Assembly (NCBI RefSeq): GCF_002887815.1
Contig: NZ_PDHO01000007.1
Span: forward strand, 184,226-248,225
Direction: 5' to 3'
Length of the DNA: 64,000 bases
Source of the DNA: Mycobacterium sp. ENV421
GTDB taxonomy: Bacteria > Actinomycetota > Actinomycetes > Mycobacteriales > Mycobacteriaceae
Position numbers and translations under genes: made by a program
In this document: one piece after another, positions 39,752 to 47,883 of the stretch
Layout of the letters: each line of letters starts with the position of its first letter
How positions within the stretch are numbered: the stretch's first letter is position 1
Notes under the pieces: model-generated
Database searches by the model: none
Told to the model about the DNA's origin: nothing
Seen by the model: only the letters and a program-made list of their open reading frames with translations

Positions 39752-41280
39752 CGGATGGTCACCGTCACCACCGAGCCGTAGGTAACGTCGGCGCTCAGGG
39801 TGCCGCCGTGCCGGTTGACGATCTGCGCCACCAAGGCGAGCCCGAGGCCTTGGTGTCCGGCGCCGCCGTCGGACTTGGTCGAGTAGCCGCGCTCTCTGGC
39901 ACGCGCGAAGGTGTCGGGGTCCATGCCCGGGCCACTGTCGGCGACCTGGATCTGCAGCCGCTCGTCGCTCTGGTTGACGGTCACCTCGACCCACGGGTCG
40001 TCGCGGTCGCAGGCATCCATCGCGTTGTCGATCAGATTGCCCAAGACGGTGACCATCTCCTGCGGGCTCAGCAGCGCCTCGGCGGGCAGGTGGGTCTCCT
40101 CGGTGATGGTCAGCTCGATGCCGCGCTCGTCGGCCTCTGCGGTCTTGCCGAGCAGCAGCGCCACCAGTGCGGGTTCGCTGACGGCGTCGGAGACGCGGTC
40201 GACGAGCTGCTGGGACAGCGCCAATTCCTGGGTGGCGAACTTGACCGCTTCGTCGGGACGGCCCATCTCCACCAGCGTGATGACGGTGTGCAGTTTGTTG
40301 GCCGACTCGTGGGCTTGGGCGCGCAGCGAATCGGTGAAACCCTGTAGCGAACTCAATTCGCCCAGCGCACCTTGTAATTCGGTGCGGTCGCGGATGGTGA
40401 CCACTTCGGAGTCCGACGCGCTGACCGCAGAGCGGTTGACCACCAGCACGCGGTCGTCGGTGAGCCGAACCTCGTCGCGCACGCCGGGATCGTTGCCGCG
40501 CAGGAACTCTGGCAGATTGGCGCGTGTGATGGCTCCGGCCGGCAGGGCTAGCAGCCGTCGGGCCTCGTCGTTGGCCAGCGCGACGCCGTTGCGGTCCAAC
40601 ACGATCAGACCCTCGGAGACCGAGTGCAGGATGGCGTCGTGGTGGTCGTACATCACGCGAAGCTCGTCGGGTGCCAAGCCGTGGGTCTGGTGCAGGACAC
40701 GCCGGCGGATCGCCCAGATGCCGACAAAGGACAGGGCCAGTGCGCCGGCCGCGACACCGACGATCATCAGCCATTGCGAACGCCAGCGCGCGGACAGGCT
40801 TTCGAGCGTGATGCCGGCGGCGACCAGGCCGATGATCTGTCCGCCCGCACTGCGGACCGGCGCGATGGTGCGCACCGACGGGCCGAGCGTGCCGGTGTAG
40901 ACCTCGGTGTAGGTCTGGCCGTGCAGCGCCGGCTCGATGGTCCCGATGTACTTCTGGCCGATCTGCTCGGGGTTGGTGTGGGTGAACCGGGTGCGGTCGG
41001 GCGCCATGATCGTGATGAAAGCGATGCCGGTGCTCTTGCGGACGGCCTCGGTGACCGGCTGCAGAACCGGTGCGGCGTTGCCACTTTCGATTGCTTCCGC
41101 GGTGGACGGCGCGTCGGCCAGGGCGACGGCGATCGCCGTCACCTGCTGGCGGGCGGCCTCGTCGCCGTGGCGTTTGGCATCGAACACGGCAAACGCGCTG
41201 CCTGCCACCACCACCAGCATGATCACCGCGGCCTGCAGCGCGAACGCCTGACCCGCCAGTGAGCGCGGCAGTACGGCCAC
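39748..41280 (-). CDS. Sensor histidine kinase, DcuS/CitA family
   Basis: 510 residues. Two membrane helices (about 15-34 and 169-190) flank an extracytoplasmic PDC-like domain that in this family binds C4-dicarboxylates or citrate. A cytoplasmic PAS domain follows (about 210-300). The phospho-acceptor is His324 in AQAHESANKLHTV. The ATPase domain has NLIDNAMDACD, DSGPGMDPD and HQGLGLALV. The neighbouring dctA suggests sensing of succinate, fumarate or malate. Confidence 0.92.
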   Translation of the reverse strand: MAVLPRSLAGQAFALQAAVIMLVVVAGSAFAVFDAKRHGDEAARQQVTAIAVALADAPSTAEAIESGNAAPVLQPVTEAVRKSTGIAFITIMAPDRTRFTHTNPEQIGQKYIGTIEPALHGQTYTEVYTGTLGPSVRTIAPVRSAGGQIIGLVAAGITLESLSARWRSQWLMIVGVAAGALALSFVGIWAIRRRVLHQTHGLAPDELRVMYDHHDAILHSVSEGLIVLDRNGVALANDEARRLLALPAGAITRANLPEFLRGNDPGVRDEVRLTDDRVLVVNRSAVSASDSEVVTIRDRTELQGALGELSSLQGFTDSLRAQAHESANKLHTVITLVEMGRPDEAVKFATQELALSQQLVDRVSDAVSEPALVALLLGKTAEADERGIELTITEETHLPAEALLSPQEMVTVLGNLIDNAMDACDRDDPWVEVTVNQSDERLQIQVADSGPGMDPDTFARARERGYSTKSDGGAGHQGLGLALVAQIVNRHGGTLSADVTYGSVVTVTIR

Positions 41281-41313
41281 TGCTCACCTCCGCCTGAACG
41301 TAATGAACTAAAG

Positions 41314-41329
41314 CGTGACCTGCGTCACG
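41314..41329. promoter_or_regulatory. CRP-like binding site in the kinase/dctA divergent promoter
   Basis: CGTGACCTGCGTCACG contains GTGA-N6-TCAC, the symmetrical core recognised by mycobacterial cAMP receptor protein. The arms are perfect over 6 bp. It lies 34 bp upstream of the kinase start and 57 bp upstream of dctA, suitable for cAMP control of dicarboxylate uptake. Confidence 0.6.
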
Positions 41330-41385
41330 TGCTGATAAACCATCCTTGCAGACCCAACGCTGTCTGTACTGGAAGGAAACCGCTC

Positions 41386-42762
41386 ATGACCACGGTTGTG
41401 GATCGCCAAGGCGGCGACGACAAGCCCGCGCCACCCAAGCGCCGGGATCGCACCCACTGGCTGTACCTGGCTGTCATCTTCGCGGTGGTCGCCGGCGTCG
41501 CCGTCGGCCTGGCGGCTCCGTCGGTCGGCAAGGAGGTGGGCGTTCTCGGGACGATGTTCGTCAGCCTGATCAAGATGATGATCGTCCCGGTGATCTTCTG
41601 CACGATCGTGCTGGGTATCGGCTCGGTCCGAAAGGCGGCCACCGTCGGCAAGGTCGGCGGGCTGGCTTTCGGCTACTTCCTGGTGATGTCGACGATCGCG
41701 TTGGGCATCGGCCTGCTGGTCGGCAACCTGCTGCACCCGGGCAGCAGCCTCAAGCTGTCGGAGTCGACCGCCGCCAAGGGCGCCGAGCTGGCCGAAAAGG
41801 CGCATGAGTCAGGCGGTTTGATGGACTTCATCCAGCACATCATCCCGACGTCGCTGTTCTCCTCGCTCACCGACGGCAATGTGCTGCAAGGGTTGTTCGT
41901 GGCCCTGCTGGTCGGGTTCGCGATCCAGGCGATGGGCACCAAGGGTGAGCCGATCCTGCGTGGGATCGAACATCTGCAGCGGCTGGTGTTCAAAGTCCTG
42001 TCAATGGTGTTGTGGCTTGCGCCGATTGGCGCGTTCGGCGCGATGGCGAACGTGGTCGGCCAGACCGGGTGGAGCGCCGTGACCAACCTGCTGGTGCTGA
42101 TGTTGGGCTTCTACCTGACGTGCGTGGTCTTCGTCTTCGGTGTTCTGGGGACGATGCTGCGGATGGTGTCGGGTGTTTCGATCTTCAAACTGGTGCGCTA
42201 CCTGGCGCGGGAGTACCTGCTGATCTTTGCGACCTCGTCGTCGGAGTCGGCGTTGCCGCGGCTGATCGCCAAGATGGAGCACCTGGGCGTGCAGCAGAGC
42301 ACCGTGGGTGTGGTTGTGCCGACCGGATATTCGTTCAACCTCGACGGCACGGCGATCTACCTGACGATGGCATCGCTGTTCATCGCCGATGCGCTCGGTG
42401 ACCCGCTGTCGGTGGGGGAGCAGATCGGTCTGCTGGTGTTCATGATCGTGGCGTCGAAGGGGGCGGCCGGGGTGAGTGGGGCCGGGCTGGCGACGCTGGC
42501 CGGCGGTCTGCAAGCGCACCGGCCGGAGCTGCTCGACGGGGTCGGGCTGATCGTCGGGATCGACCGGTTTATGTCCGAGGCGCGCGCGGTGACCAACTTC
42601 TCGGGCAACGCGGTGGCCACCCTGCTGGTCGGCTCGTGGACCAAGACGGTGGACATGGCCAGGGTCAACGGTGTGCTGTCCGGCCGCGACCCGTTCGATG
42701 AGCTGACCATGCTCGACAACGATCATGCGCCGGCGCCGCAGAAGGAGGCTGTCGCCGCCTGA
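41386..42762 (+). CDS. dctA: C4-dicarboxylate/cation symporter DctA
   Basis: 458 residues of the DAACS family. ATG 41386 follows GGAAGGA. Recognised features are FVSLIKMMIVPVIFCTIVLGI, the serine-rich re-entrant loop TSSSESALPRLIAKME, GYSFNLDGTAIYLTMASLFIA, and the substrate site region around RAVTNFSGNAVATLLV. It imports succinate, fumarate and malate with protons or sodium. It is divergent from the two-component pair that probably controls it. Confidence 0.95.
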   Translation: MTTVVDRQGGDDKPAPPKRRDRTHWLYLAVIFAVVAGVAVGLAAPSVGKEVGVLGTMFVSLIKMMIVPVIFCTIVLGIGSVRKAATVGKVGGLAFGYFLVMSTIALGIGLLVGNLLHPGSSLKLSESTAAKGAELAEKAHESGGLMDFIQHIIPTSLFSSLTDGNVLQGLFVALLVGFAIQAMGTKGEPILRGIEHLQRLVFKVLSMVLWLAPIGAFGAMANVVGQTGWSAVTNLLVLMLGFYLTCVVFVFGVLGTMLRMVSGVSIFKLVRYLAREYLLIFATSSSESALPRLIAKMEHLGVQQSTVGVVVPTGYSFNLDGTAIYLTMASLFIADALGDPLSVGEQIGLLVFMIVASKGAAGVSGAGLATLAGGLQAHRPELLDGVGLIVGIDRFMSEARAVTNFSGNAVATLLVGSWTKTVDMARVNGVLSGRDPFDELTMLDNDHAPAPQKEAVAA

Positions 42763-42772
42763 TCACCAAGCC

Positions 42773-42809
42773 CACGACACCCCGGGAGCCCTTCCCCCGG
42801 GGTGTCGTG
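42773..42809 (+). terminator. dctA transcription terminator, no U-tract
   Basis: CACGACACCCCGGG (42773-42786) pairs perfectly over 14 bp with CCCGGGGTGTCGTG (42796-42809) around a 9-nt loop. No T-run follows. It lies 10 bp after the dctA stop. Strong U-less hairpins of this kind are common in mycobacteria. Confidence 0.8.
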
Positions 42810-42840
42810 CCGTCGTGCGCCGTAACTGGTCGTGAAACGG

Positions 42841-42877
42841 AAAAAGCCCGGCTGTCGGGGGGGGCCGCCGGGCCTTT
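42841..42877 (-). terminator. Hairpin with flanking A/T tracts, mainly terminating leftward transcription
   Basis: GCCCGGC (42846-42852) pairs with GCCGGGC (42867-42873). Five A residues precede it and CTTT follows. On the minus strand this is a good U-tract terminator. It would stop transcripts leaving the insertion sequence toward dctA. Confidence 0.6.
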
Positions 42878-42889
42878 CCGCGAGAAGAG

Positions 42890-43462
42890 CTAGGGCGTGT
42901 CTGATAAATGCGGTAGCCAGAGGGTGATGGCCCGTAGGACTGCTGCGCCGCGGTAGACGATGGCGAGTTTGTCGTAGCGGGTGGCTAGGCCGCGCCATTG
43001 TTTGACGGTGTTGAAGTTGCGTTCAACGACGTTGCGGCCCTTGTAATCTTCGGCGTCGAAGGCCGGCGGTCGTCCGCCTTGGGTGCCGCGGCGTTTGCGG
43101 TGGGCGATCTGGTCAGACGGTTGTGGGATGACCGTGACGATCCCGCGTTGGCGCAGCCGTTGGCGGGTCGCTCGACTGGAATAGGCCTTGTCGCCTCGAA
43201 GGCGATCGGGGCGGGTGCGCGGTCGCCCCGGCCCGCAACGGCTGACCTTGAGGTGGGCGAGCAAATGTTCCAGGACAGGTCCGTCGTTGGCCTGGCCGGC
43301 GCCCACGAGCACGACCAACGGTCGTCCCCGGCCGTCGACGAGGTGATGGATCTTGCTGGTCAACCCGCCGCGAGAGCGGCCAATTGCGTGGTCAGGCGGC
43401 TCGCTCGCCAGATTCGTGTAATTCGACCCAGCCCCCTGTGTCGCGGGTGATGTTCGTGGCAT
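42890..43462 (-). CDS. IS5-family transposase, downstream frame (OrfB)
   Basis: 190 residues carrying the rest of the DDE domain: GRSRGGLTSKIHHLVDGRGRPL, the second Asp in LRGDKAYSS, and the last catalytic Glu in NVVERNFNTVKQWRGLATRYDK. Its TAG stop falls in the flanking CTAG, so the element borrows its stop codon from the target site. Probably made as the second half of an OrfAB fusion. Confidence 0.87.
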   Translation of the reverse strand: MPRTSPATQGAGSNYTNLASEPPDHAIGRSRGGLTSKIHHLVDGRGRPLVVLVGAGQANDGPVLEHLLAHLKVSRCGPGRPRTRPDRLRGDKAYSSRATRQRLRQRGIVTVIPQPSDQIAHRKRRGTQGGRPPAFDAEDYKGRNVVERNFNTVKQWRGLATRYDKLAIVYRGAAVLRAITLWLPHLSDTP

Positions 43463-43833
43463 GTTGATGGGCGCGCGCGATGGTGGAATCGACTGACACC
43501 GACCAGTCGATGATCTCGGCCTTGTCGGCGGTGGCCAGCAACCGCGCCAGTATGAGATCCCAGGTGCCTTCGGCGCTCATTCGTCGGTGCCAGGTCCAGA
43601 TCGTCTGCCAGGGCCCAAACACCTCGGGTACGTCTCGCCATGCGATCCCGCACCGGTAGCGGTAGATGATTCCCTCGAGCATCTGGCGGGCATCTCGAAA
43701 GGGCCTGCCCTTCTTGCCGGTTCGAACCGGAAGAAGATCTTCAATCAACGACCACTGAGCATCGGTGAGTAGCTGAAACCGCGACATGCCCTAAGTCTCA
43801 GCTGAAACACCCGAAACAATTGTCAGACACGCC
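42894..43833 (-). mobile_element. IS5-family insertion sequence (IS427-like), 940 bp
   Basis: The ends GGCGTGTCTGATAA (42894) and, reversed, GGCGTGTCTGACAA (43833) match at 13 of 14 positions. CTAG flanks both sides (42890-42893 and 43834-43837), either a 4-bp duplication or a TA duplication in the YTAR context typical of the IS427 group. It carries two overlapping transposase frames. It is inserted just upstream of the tRNA gene. Confidence 0.88.
43392..43787 (-). CDS. IS5-family transposase, upstream frame (OrfA)
   Basis: 131 residues: LLTDAQWSLIEDLLP, the DUF4096-like N-terminal part, PFRDARQMLEGIIYRYRCGIAWRDVPE, and the first catalytic Asp in SVDSTIARAHQHA. The protein ends early. The rest of the DDE domain is in the overlapping frame at 42890-43462, one nucleotide ahead (+1). 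A full transposase would need programmed frameshifting in the 71-bp overlap. Confidence 0.88.
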   Translation of the reverse strand: MSRFQLLTDAQWSLIEDLLPVRTGKKGRPFRDARQMLEGIIYRYRCGIAWRDVPEVFGPWQTIWTWHRRMSAEGTWDLILARLLATADKAEIIDWSVSVDSTIARAHQHATNITRDTGGWVELHESGERAA

Positions 43834-43837
43834 CTAG

Positions 43838-44058
43838 GCCCTGTCGCTCCTTCACCGTAGCGGAGCTGGCTGTGAATCAAGGCTCTGAACTGGGCCAAAG
43901 CTGTGAATTACCAATGACTTCAGTAGGCACACACTGCTGGGGACCGGCGGTGTTCCCGGCGGCGACCTGGAGTGGGACGCGCTCTCTGGTTGGCCCTGTG
44001 GTCGCCGGACCCCGAGGGTGGACGCGCTAACGTCAATCCCGCGCCGATCGCCCGGTGC
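43838..44058. other. Intergenic region between the insertion sequence and the tRNA
   Basis: No credible gene. The words GCTGTGAAT occur twice (about 43869 and 43900). The tRNA promoter should lie near the right end but is not obvious. Confidence 0.4.
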
Positions 44059-44133
44059 GCCCCCATAGCCCAATTGGCAGAGGCAGCGGACTTAAAATCC
44101 GCACAAGTGTCGGTTCGAGTCCGACTGGGGGCA
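44059..44133 (+). tRNA. tRNA with anticodon UAA (Leu), short variable loop
   Basis: The acceptor arms GCCCCCA (44059-44065) and TGGGGGC (44126-44132) pair fully. The anticodon stem GCGGA/TCCGC encloses CTTAAAA with anticodon TAA at 44093-44095. The T arm is GTCGG-TTCGAGT-CCGAC. The variable region is only about 6 nt, whereas tRNA-Leu is normally class II with a long arm. CCA is not fully encoded (ACCG). An integrase gene begins 97 bp downstream, so the 3' half is the probable attachment site. Confidence 0.85.
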
Positions 44134-44229
44134 CCGAGGAATAGCAGCTCAGGGCTTGTTTTTTGTTGTCGACCTCTATCTCTCACGCGCTGTAGCCCGC
44201 AGTTAGCCCGCAGCACCTAATATGGGGGT

Positions 44230-45519
44230 ATGGCGACCAGGCGTAACGCACGCGCAGGAGTAGAGGACCGCTGGCACCGGCCAGCCCGCAATCGGGAGGT
44301 TGTCGTGTATCCCTCCGACGCTGCTCCTGGCGACCCAATGTGGTGCATTGATGCAAAGCACGGTCAGGTGGGCACGCTGGTGTGCACAGGTCGGCACGGA
44401 CAGGGTCAACGGTGGCAGGCCCGATGGGTCGGAGACGGTGCCGAGCGGTCCAAGAGCTTCGCCAAGAAGGCCGACGCCGAGCGCCACTTGCGCGGTGTGG
44501 TGGCTGATTTGGAGACCGGCACCTACGCCGATCCGCGACGGTCGGCGGTCACGTTCGGCACCGTGGCGGAGACGTGGCTTGCCGCCAAGGCTGCCAGCCG
44601 GGAGCCGAAAACCGTTGCCAGTTACCGGGGCCTGCTCGACATCGTGATCCTGCCCAAGTGGCGAGACGAGCGACTCCGAGACATTGACCATGAGCGGTTA
44701 CAGACGTGGGTCACGTGGCTGGCCACCGACCCGGCGGCGCGCCAGCAGCCCAAGCGGACCAAGGACGGCGGCGACGATGAGGGGATCGAGCAGACCGGCC
44801 TGTCAGCGGCGCGGGTGATTCACGCCTACCAGATCGTGCGCCAGGTGCTCGCCTACGCGGTGCGGTCCAAGTACCTGGCCGTGAACCCCGCCGACGACAT
44901 CGAGCTGCCCCGCAAGCCGCAGAGCAAGGACACGGTGCTGACCCACGACCAGGTGGCCGCGCTGGCTTCCGAGAGCGGCGACGTGGGTGCGATGGTGCGT
45001 TTCCTGGCCTACACCGGTCTGCGCTTCGGGGAGTGCATCGCACTGCGCGTGGCCGACGTCGACACGGTGCGCCGCCGAGTCATGGTGTCCAAGTCCATCA
45101 CTCACGTGCAGCGCCACGGCCACGTCGAGGGGGAGACCAAGACCCACCAGCGCCGAGCTGTGCCGATCCTGACGACCGCCCTCAACGACGAACTGGCCGC
45201 GCTCGTCGCTGGCCGTGAACCGTCGGAGTACCTGTTTCCTGGTGCTGACGGTGCCGCCATGACGTTGGGCCGGTTCCGCTGGCCATTCGACAAGGCTGTA
45301 GCCAAACTGGGCCTGACGGGCGTCACGCCGCATACGCTGCGGCACTCCGCCGGATCGCTGGCGCTGGCCGCTGGCGCGTCGGTGGTAACCGTCCAGAGGC
45401 TATTGGGCCACCGCAACGCCACAACGACTATGAATGTTTACTCTCACATGCTGCCCGACGACTTCGACAATCTGGCTGTGGCAATGGATTCCGCTATAGC
45501 CAATGGTCAGAAGGCATAA
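44230..45519 (+). CDS. int: Tyrosine-family site-specific integrase
   Basis: 429 residues. The catalytic residues are Arg265 (TGLRFGE), His368 and Arg371 (HTLRHSAGS), His394 (LLGHRNATTT) and nucleophile Tyr404 (MNVYSH). An N-terminal AP2-like arm-binding region (about 55-100) and a SAM-like core-binding domain (about 105-220) precede. The start at 44230 is uncertain; GTG 44305 is an alternative. Placement right after the tRNA 3' end is typical of phages and actinobacterial integrative elements. Confidence 0.93.
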   Translation: MATRRNARAGVEDRWHRPARNREVVVYPSDAAPGDPMWCIDAKHGQVGTLVCTGRHGQGQRWQARWVGDGAERSKSFAKKADAERHLRGVVADLETGTYADPRRSAVTFGTVAETWLAAKAASREPKTVASYRGLLDIVILPKWRDERLRDIDHERLQTWVTWLATDPAARQQPKRTKDGGDDEGIEQTGLSAARVIHAYQIVRQVLAYAVRSKYLAVNPADDIELPRKPQSKDTVLTHDQVAALASESGDVGAMVRFLAYTGLRFGECIALRVADVDTVRRRVMVSKSITHVQRHGHVEGETKTHQRRAVPILTTALNDELAALVAGREPSEYLFPGADGAAMTLGRFRWPFDKAVAKLGLTGVTPHTLRHSAGSLALAAGASVVTVQRLLGHRNATTTMNVYSHMLPDDFDNLAVAMDSAIANGQKA

Positions 45520-45562
45520 ACGTTCTAGTCGGGTTTCTGTAACTATCTCGTGAAACACAATG

Positions 45563-45581
45563 TGTGACACTAGGATTCACA
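45563..45581. promoter_or_regulatory. Inverted repeat in the promoter region of the excisionase-like gene
   Basis: TGTGA and TCACA are separated by 9 bp, and TAGGAT (45571-45576) between them could be a -10 box. It lies in the 204-bp gap between the integrase and the next gene. A small DNA-binding regulator of the element might bind here. Confidence 0.3.
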
Positions 45582-45723
45582 TATCCAAGCTGGTGTAGAC
45601 GCACAACGCGCAGTACTGTGGTGCCTGCACCTGCACGGGCCGTATGCCCGGAGCAACCACCCACTCGAAGGCGCGCCATTGGCGCGCAGGTTGCCCGTAT
45701 CCGCATACAAGAAAGGCCCTTAC

Positions 45724-46089
45724 GTGACCAATCACCACACCTGCAAGTGCGGCGTGCAAGACGCACCCCCGCCAATGATGACCACCGCCCAGGCTGCCTG
45801 GCATACCGGTCACGCCGAGAGCACGCTGCGCACGTGGCGGCACTTAAACATCGGACCCATGAGCTTCACTGTGGGCACGAAGGTGCTGTACGACCGCGTC
45901 GACCTCGACAACTGGGTGGCAGCCGAGAAGGCCAAGAGCGTGCGTGGTGGCGGCATGAATTGCACCGCGGCACCCTGCCGTGAGCGGTCCGACGGAGGTG
46001 GGTTGTCGGAGTTCGATCCACCCGACCTGGACGACCGGGCGGCCCATAAATCGCAAGCCCTCACCGGTGTGGAGGTGCAGGCATCGTGA
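45724..46089 (+). CDS. Excisionase-like / MerR-type HTH protein
   Basis: 121 residues from GTG 45724, with GAAAGG seven bases upstream. The winged-HTH segment TTAQAAWHTGHAESTLRTWRHLNIGPMSFTVGTKVLYDRVDLDNWV is the pattern of Xis/HTH_17 proteins. Next to the integrase it is the likely directionality factor. The N-terminus has CKC and another Cys. The last 40 residues are polar and disordered. Its stop overlaps the next gene by 4 bp. Confidence 0.75.
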   Translation: MTNHHTCKCGVQDAPPPMMTTAQAAWHTGHAESTLRTWRHLNIGPMSFTVGTKVLYDRVDLDNWVAAEKAKSVRGGGMNCTAAPCRERSDGGGLSEFDPPDLDDRAAHKSQALTGVEVQAS

Positions 46090-46553
46090 GCAGCTTGGAA
46101 GAGCGCCTGGCGCGCTATCACACCCCTGCCGCGAGCCCGCTGCGCGCCGACGACGCGCTGAAGTACGCCGCCGCCGTCCTGGCCGACCATTGGAGTTGGG
46201 TGTCTGAGTCCATCAGCTGCTCGGAGGAGTGCGGCAGCGCCGAGGAGTACGGCGACGACGTCCACCGGCACGCGCTGGCGGCAATGCGATCCGTGGTCGA
46301 CGAGATTCGCGACCTAGCTTCGCGGGTGGGTGATATGCACCGTTACGCCGATGGGCGACGGGTCAGCACTTGCGTGGAGCTGTCACACGGGCTTAGTTTC
46401 GGTCATATCTGGCACCCAAAGGTCGTCGAGGAAGAGCCGCGCCATCAAGGCGGCGAACTGCCAAGCGATCCCGGTGTGCCGTCGCCGGGCCGCTGGGAGG
46501 TCCAAACCGACCCGGCTACTCAGAAGATCTACGGTCGGATCACGTCGGCGTAA
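46086..46553 (+). CDS. Hypothetical protein of the integrative element
   Basis: 155 residues starting at GTG overlapping the excisionase-like gene (GTGA). It is rich in His, Glu and Asp. A helical central part (LKYAAAVLADHWSWVSESISC, then HRHALAAMRSVVDEIRDLASRV) is followed by a polar tail. I recognise no family. Coupling with the upstream gene suggests a role in the same control module. Confidence 0.6.
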   Translation: MSSLEERLARYHTPAASPLRADDALKYAAAVLADHWSWVSESISCSEECGSAEEYGDDVHRHALAAMRSVVDEIRDLASRVGDMHRYADGRRVSTCVELSHGLSFGHIWHPKVVEEEPRHQGGELPSDPGVPSPGRWEVQTDPATQKIYGRITSA

Positions 46554-46628
46554 ATGCCCAGATAGGCAGTGACCCCGGCGGCGTCAGGGGCTGCCGGGGT
46601 CAATTACCCGATCGAAGGAGATGCGTCC

Positions 46629-47855
46629 ATGCCAATCAACGGGTCTCGGGACTTTCGCGACTTCTACGACGGCGGCTTCACTCGGTTCCCGAACCGGCTC
46701 TTCGGCACCTTCCTGCCAACCCAGGCAGCGACGTACCTCCGTCTTCGTCGAAACGAGAACATGCACGGCGGTTCGCACCCGTCGGTCGCCACGGTGTCCA
46801 ACGGAGTTGGCAAGAGCCGCAGGACTGTCCAGTACGCCATCGAGGCATTGGAGGAGGCCGGAGAGATCAAGCGCGAGTCCCGAGGCCGTAACCGACCATG
46901 CCGGTACATCTTCACCGAGGTGCTTGACGACAGTGGACGCGAAACGTTCACAAAGGTGCCGAATTGGGTTCTGGAGCGTGGACTTTCACCGGAGGTCCTG
47001 ATGGTTTACGTGACCATCCTTGAGGTGTGGAACGTCGACAAGACGCTGCGCCTGGAGGACATCGCCCGCAAGTGCCGGATCTCCAAGTCCACCGCCGACA
47101 GGGCCGTCCAGGAGCTAGATCGCCGTCGGCTGATTGCCGTCCATCGCGACAAGTACCGGATCAAGCGCAACCGCTACGAGATCCTGCCGTGTCAGCTCTC
47201 TGACCAGGGAAGAACTGGCACTGCACACTCAGAAACGGCCTCTGACCTGAGAAGTACTCTCACTGCGCACCCTGGTACTGAGACTGCATACCGTGGTACC
47301 GAGACTGCGCACGGGCTGGTACCGGGACTGCGCACGAATAAGACTCATCTACAACAAGACTCACCAAAGGAAGACTCCTTTGGAAATAAGACTCGACCTC
47401 CCAGCGCCCCCGGCTCCGCCGGGGAGCGCAGAGTCTCCGGCGTAGATCTGGCTCAACCAGATGGCCAGGGACTGACAGGGGTGGCCCCCGAGGACATCGA
47501 GTTCCTGGCTTCCGTCATAAGGGCCCCGCATCCGGGAAATTGCGATTGGGGTCAGATCCGACAGGTCGAGATCGCAATGATGCGGCACCCGTACTACGTC
47601 GAGATGTTGGCCTCCCTCGACGGCATGGTCGCTCCGAAGGTGACTGCGCGTGAAAGGTTTCTGGCCCAGTGCCCGGACTACCGCTATGCCTGGGATGTCG
47701 CTCATGGGGACTGGCTCGACACCGTCGCCCCCGAATCCGGTGGCCTCAACCTGGCCCACCGGCTTGCTGCTGCCCGTGATTCGGACTTGACGCCCGAGGA
47801 GCGTAGGCAGCGCCACAAGCAGAACTTGGCCGAGCGCCTGGCCAAGTTCCGATAG
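46629..47855 (+). CDS. Replication initiator-like protein with two winged-helix domains
   Basis: 408 residues from ATG 46629, with AAGGAG eight bases upstream. An N-terminal winged helix of the HTH_36 type lies at about 35-95 (HPSVATVSNGVGKSRRTVQYAIEALEEAGEIKRE). A second lies at about 115-185 (LEDIARKCRISKSTADRAVQELDRRRLIAVHRDKYRI). A low-complexity linker (190-265) contains heptad-like TAH-GTE units, and a C-terminal domain follows. The linker DNA carries iterons and an AT-rich segment. This is the plan of lambda O: DNA binding, origin in the gene, partner-binding C-terminus. A function as plain regulator remains possible. Confidence 0.65.
   Translation: MPINGSRDFRDFYDGGFTRFPNRLFGTFLPTQAATYLRLRRNENMHGGSHPSVATVSNGVGKSRRTVQYAIEALEEAGEIKRESRGRNRPCRYIFTEVLDDSGRETFTKVPNWVLERGLSPEVLMVYVTILEVWNVDKTLRLEDIARKCRISKSTADRAVQELDRRRLIAVHRDKYRIKRNRYEILPCQLSDQGRTGTAHSETASDLRSTLTAHPGTETAYRGTETAHGLVPGLRTNKTHLQQDSPKEDSFGNKTRPPSAPGSAGERRVSGVDLAQPDGQGLTGVAPEDIEFLASVIRAPHPGNCDWGQIRQVEIAMMRHPYYVEMLASLDGMVAPKVTARERFLAQCPDYRYAWDVAHGDWLDTVAPESGGLNLAHRLAAARDSDLTPEERRQRHKQNLAERLAKFR
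47211..47335 (+). repeat. Five 18-bp iterons inside the initiator gene
   Basis: Units of the form GGTACCGAGACTGCGCAC start at 47211, 47253, 47274, 47295 and 47318. The last three are nearly identical; the first two are more diverged. The intervals are 42, 21, 21 and 23 bp, close to whole numbers of helical turns, so the sites lie on one DNA face. A heavily decayed copy may fill the 42-bp interval. Confidence 0.8.
47336..47395 (+). repeat. AT-rich segment with four AAGACTC direct repeats
   Basis: AAGACTC occurs at 47340, 47356, 47371 and 47388, spaced 16, 15 and 17 bp. The 60-bp segment is about 40% GC in a region near 65% GC. It directly abuts the last iteron. It looks like a DNA unwinding element. 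Confidence 0.7.
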
Positions 47856-47883
47856 ATGGTCCCACCCGAGAAGGACACCAGCC

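Noticed and set aside
39074..41287. A single 737-codon frame across kinase and regulator on the minus strand
   Set aside because: Only its second half (from 39751) is the response regulator. The first half is an out-of-frame reading of the kinase gene.
45563..45581. TGTGA/TCACA repeat as a CRP site
   Set aside because: The spacing is 9 bp, not 6. Listed only as a weak inverted repeat.
47211..47395. The repeats in the initiator gene as a CRISPR array
   Set aside because: The units lie almost end to end without unique spacers and are inside a coding frame.
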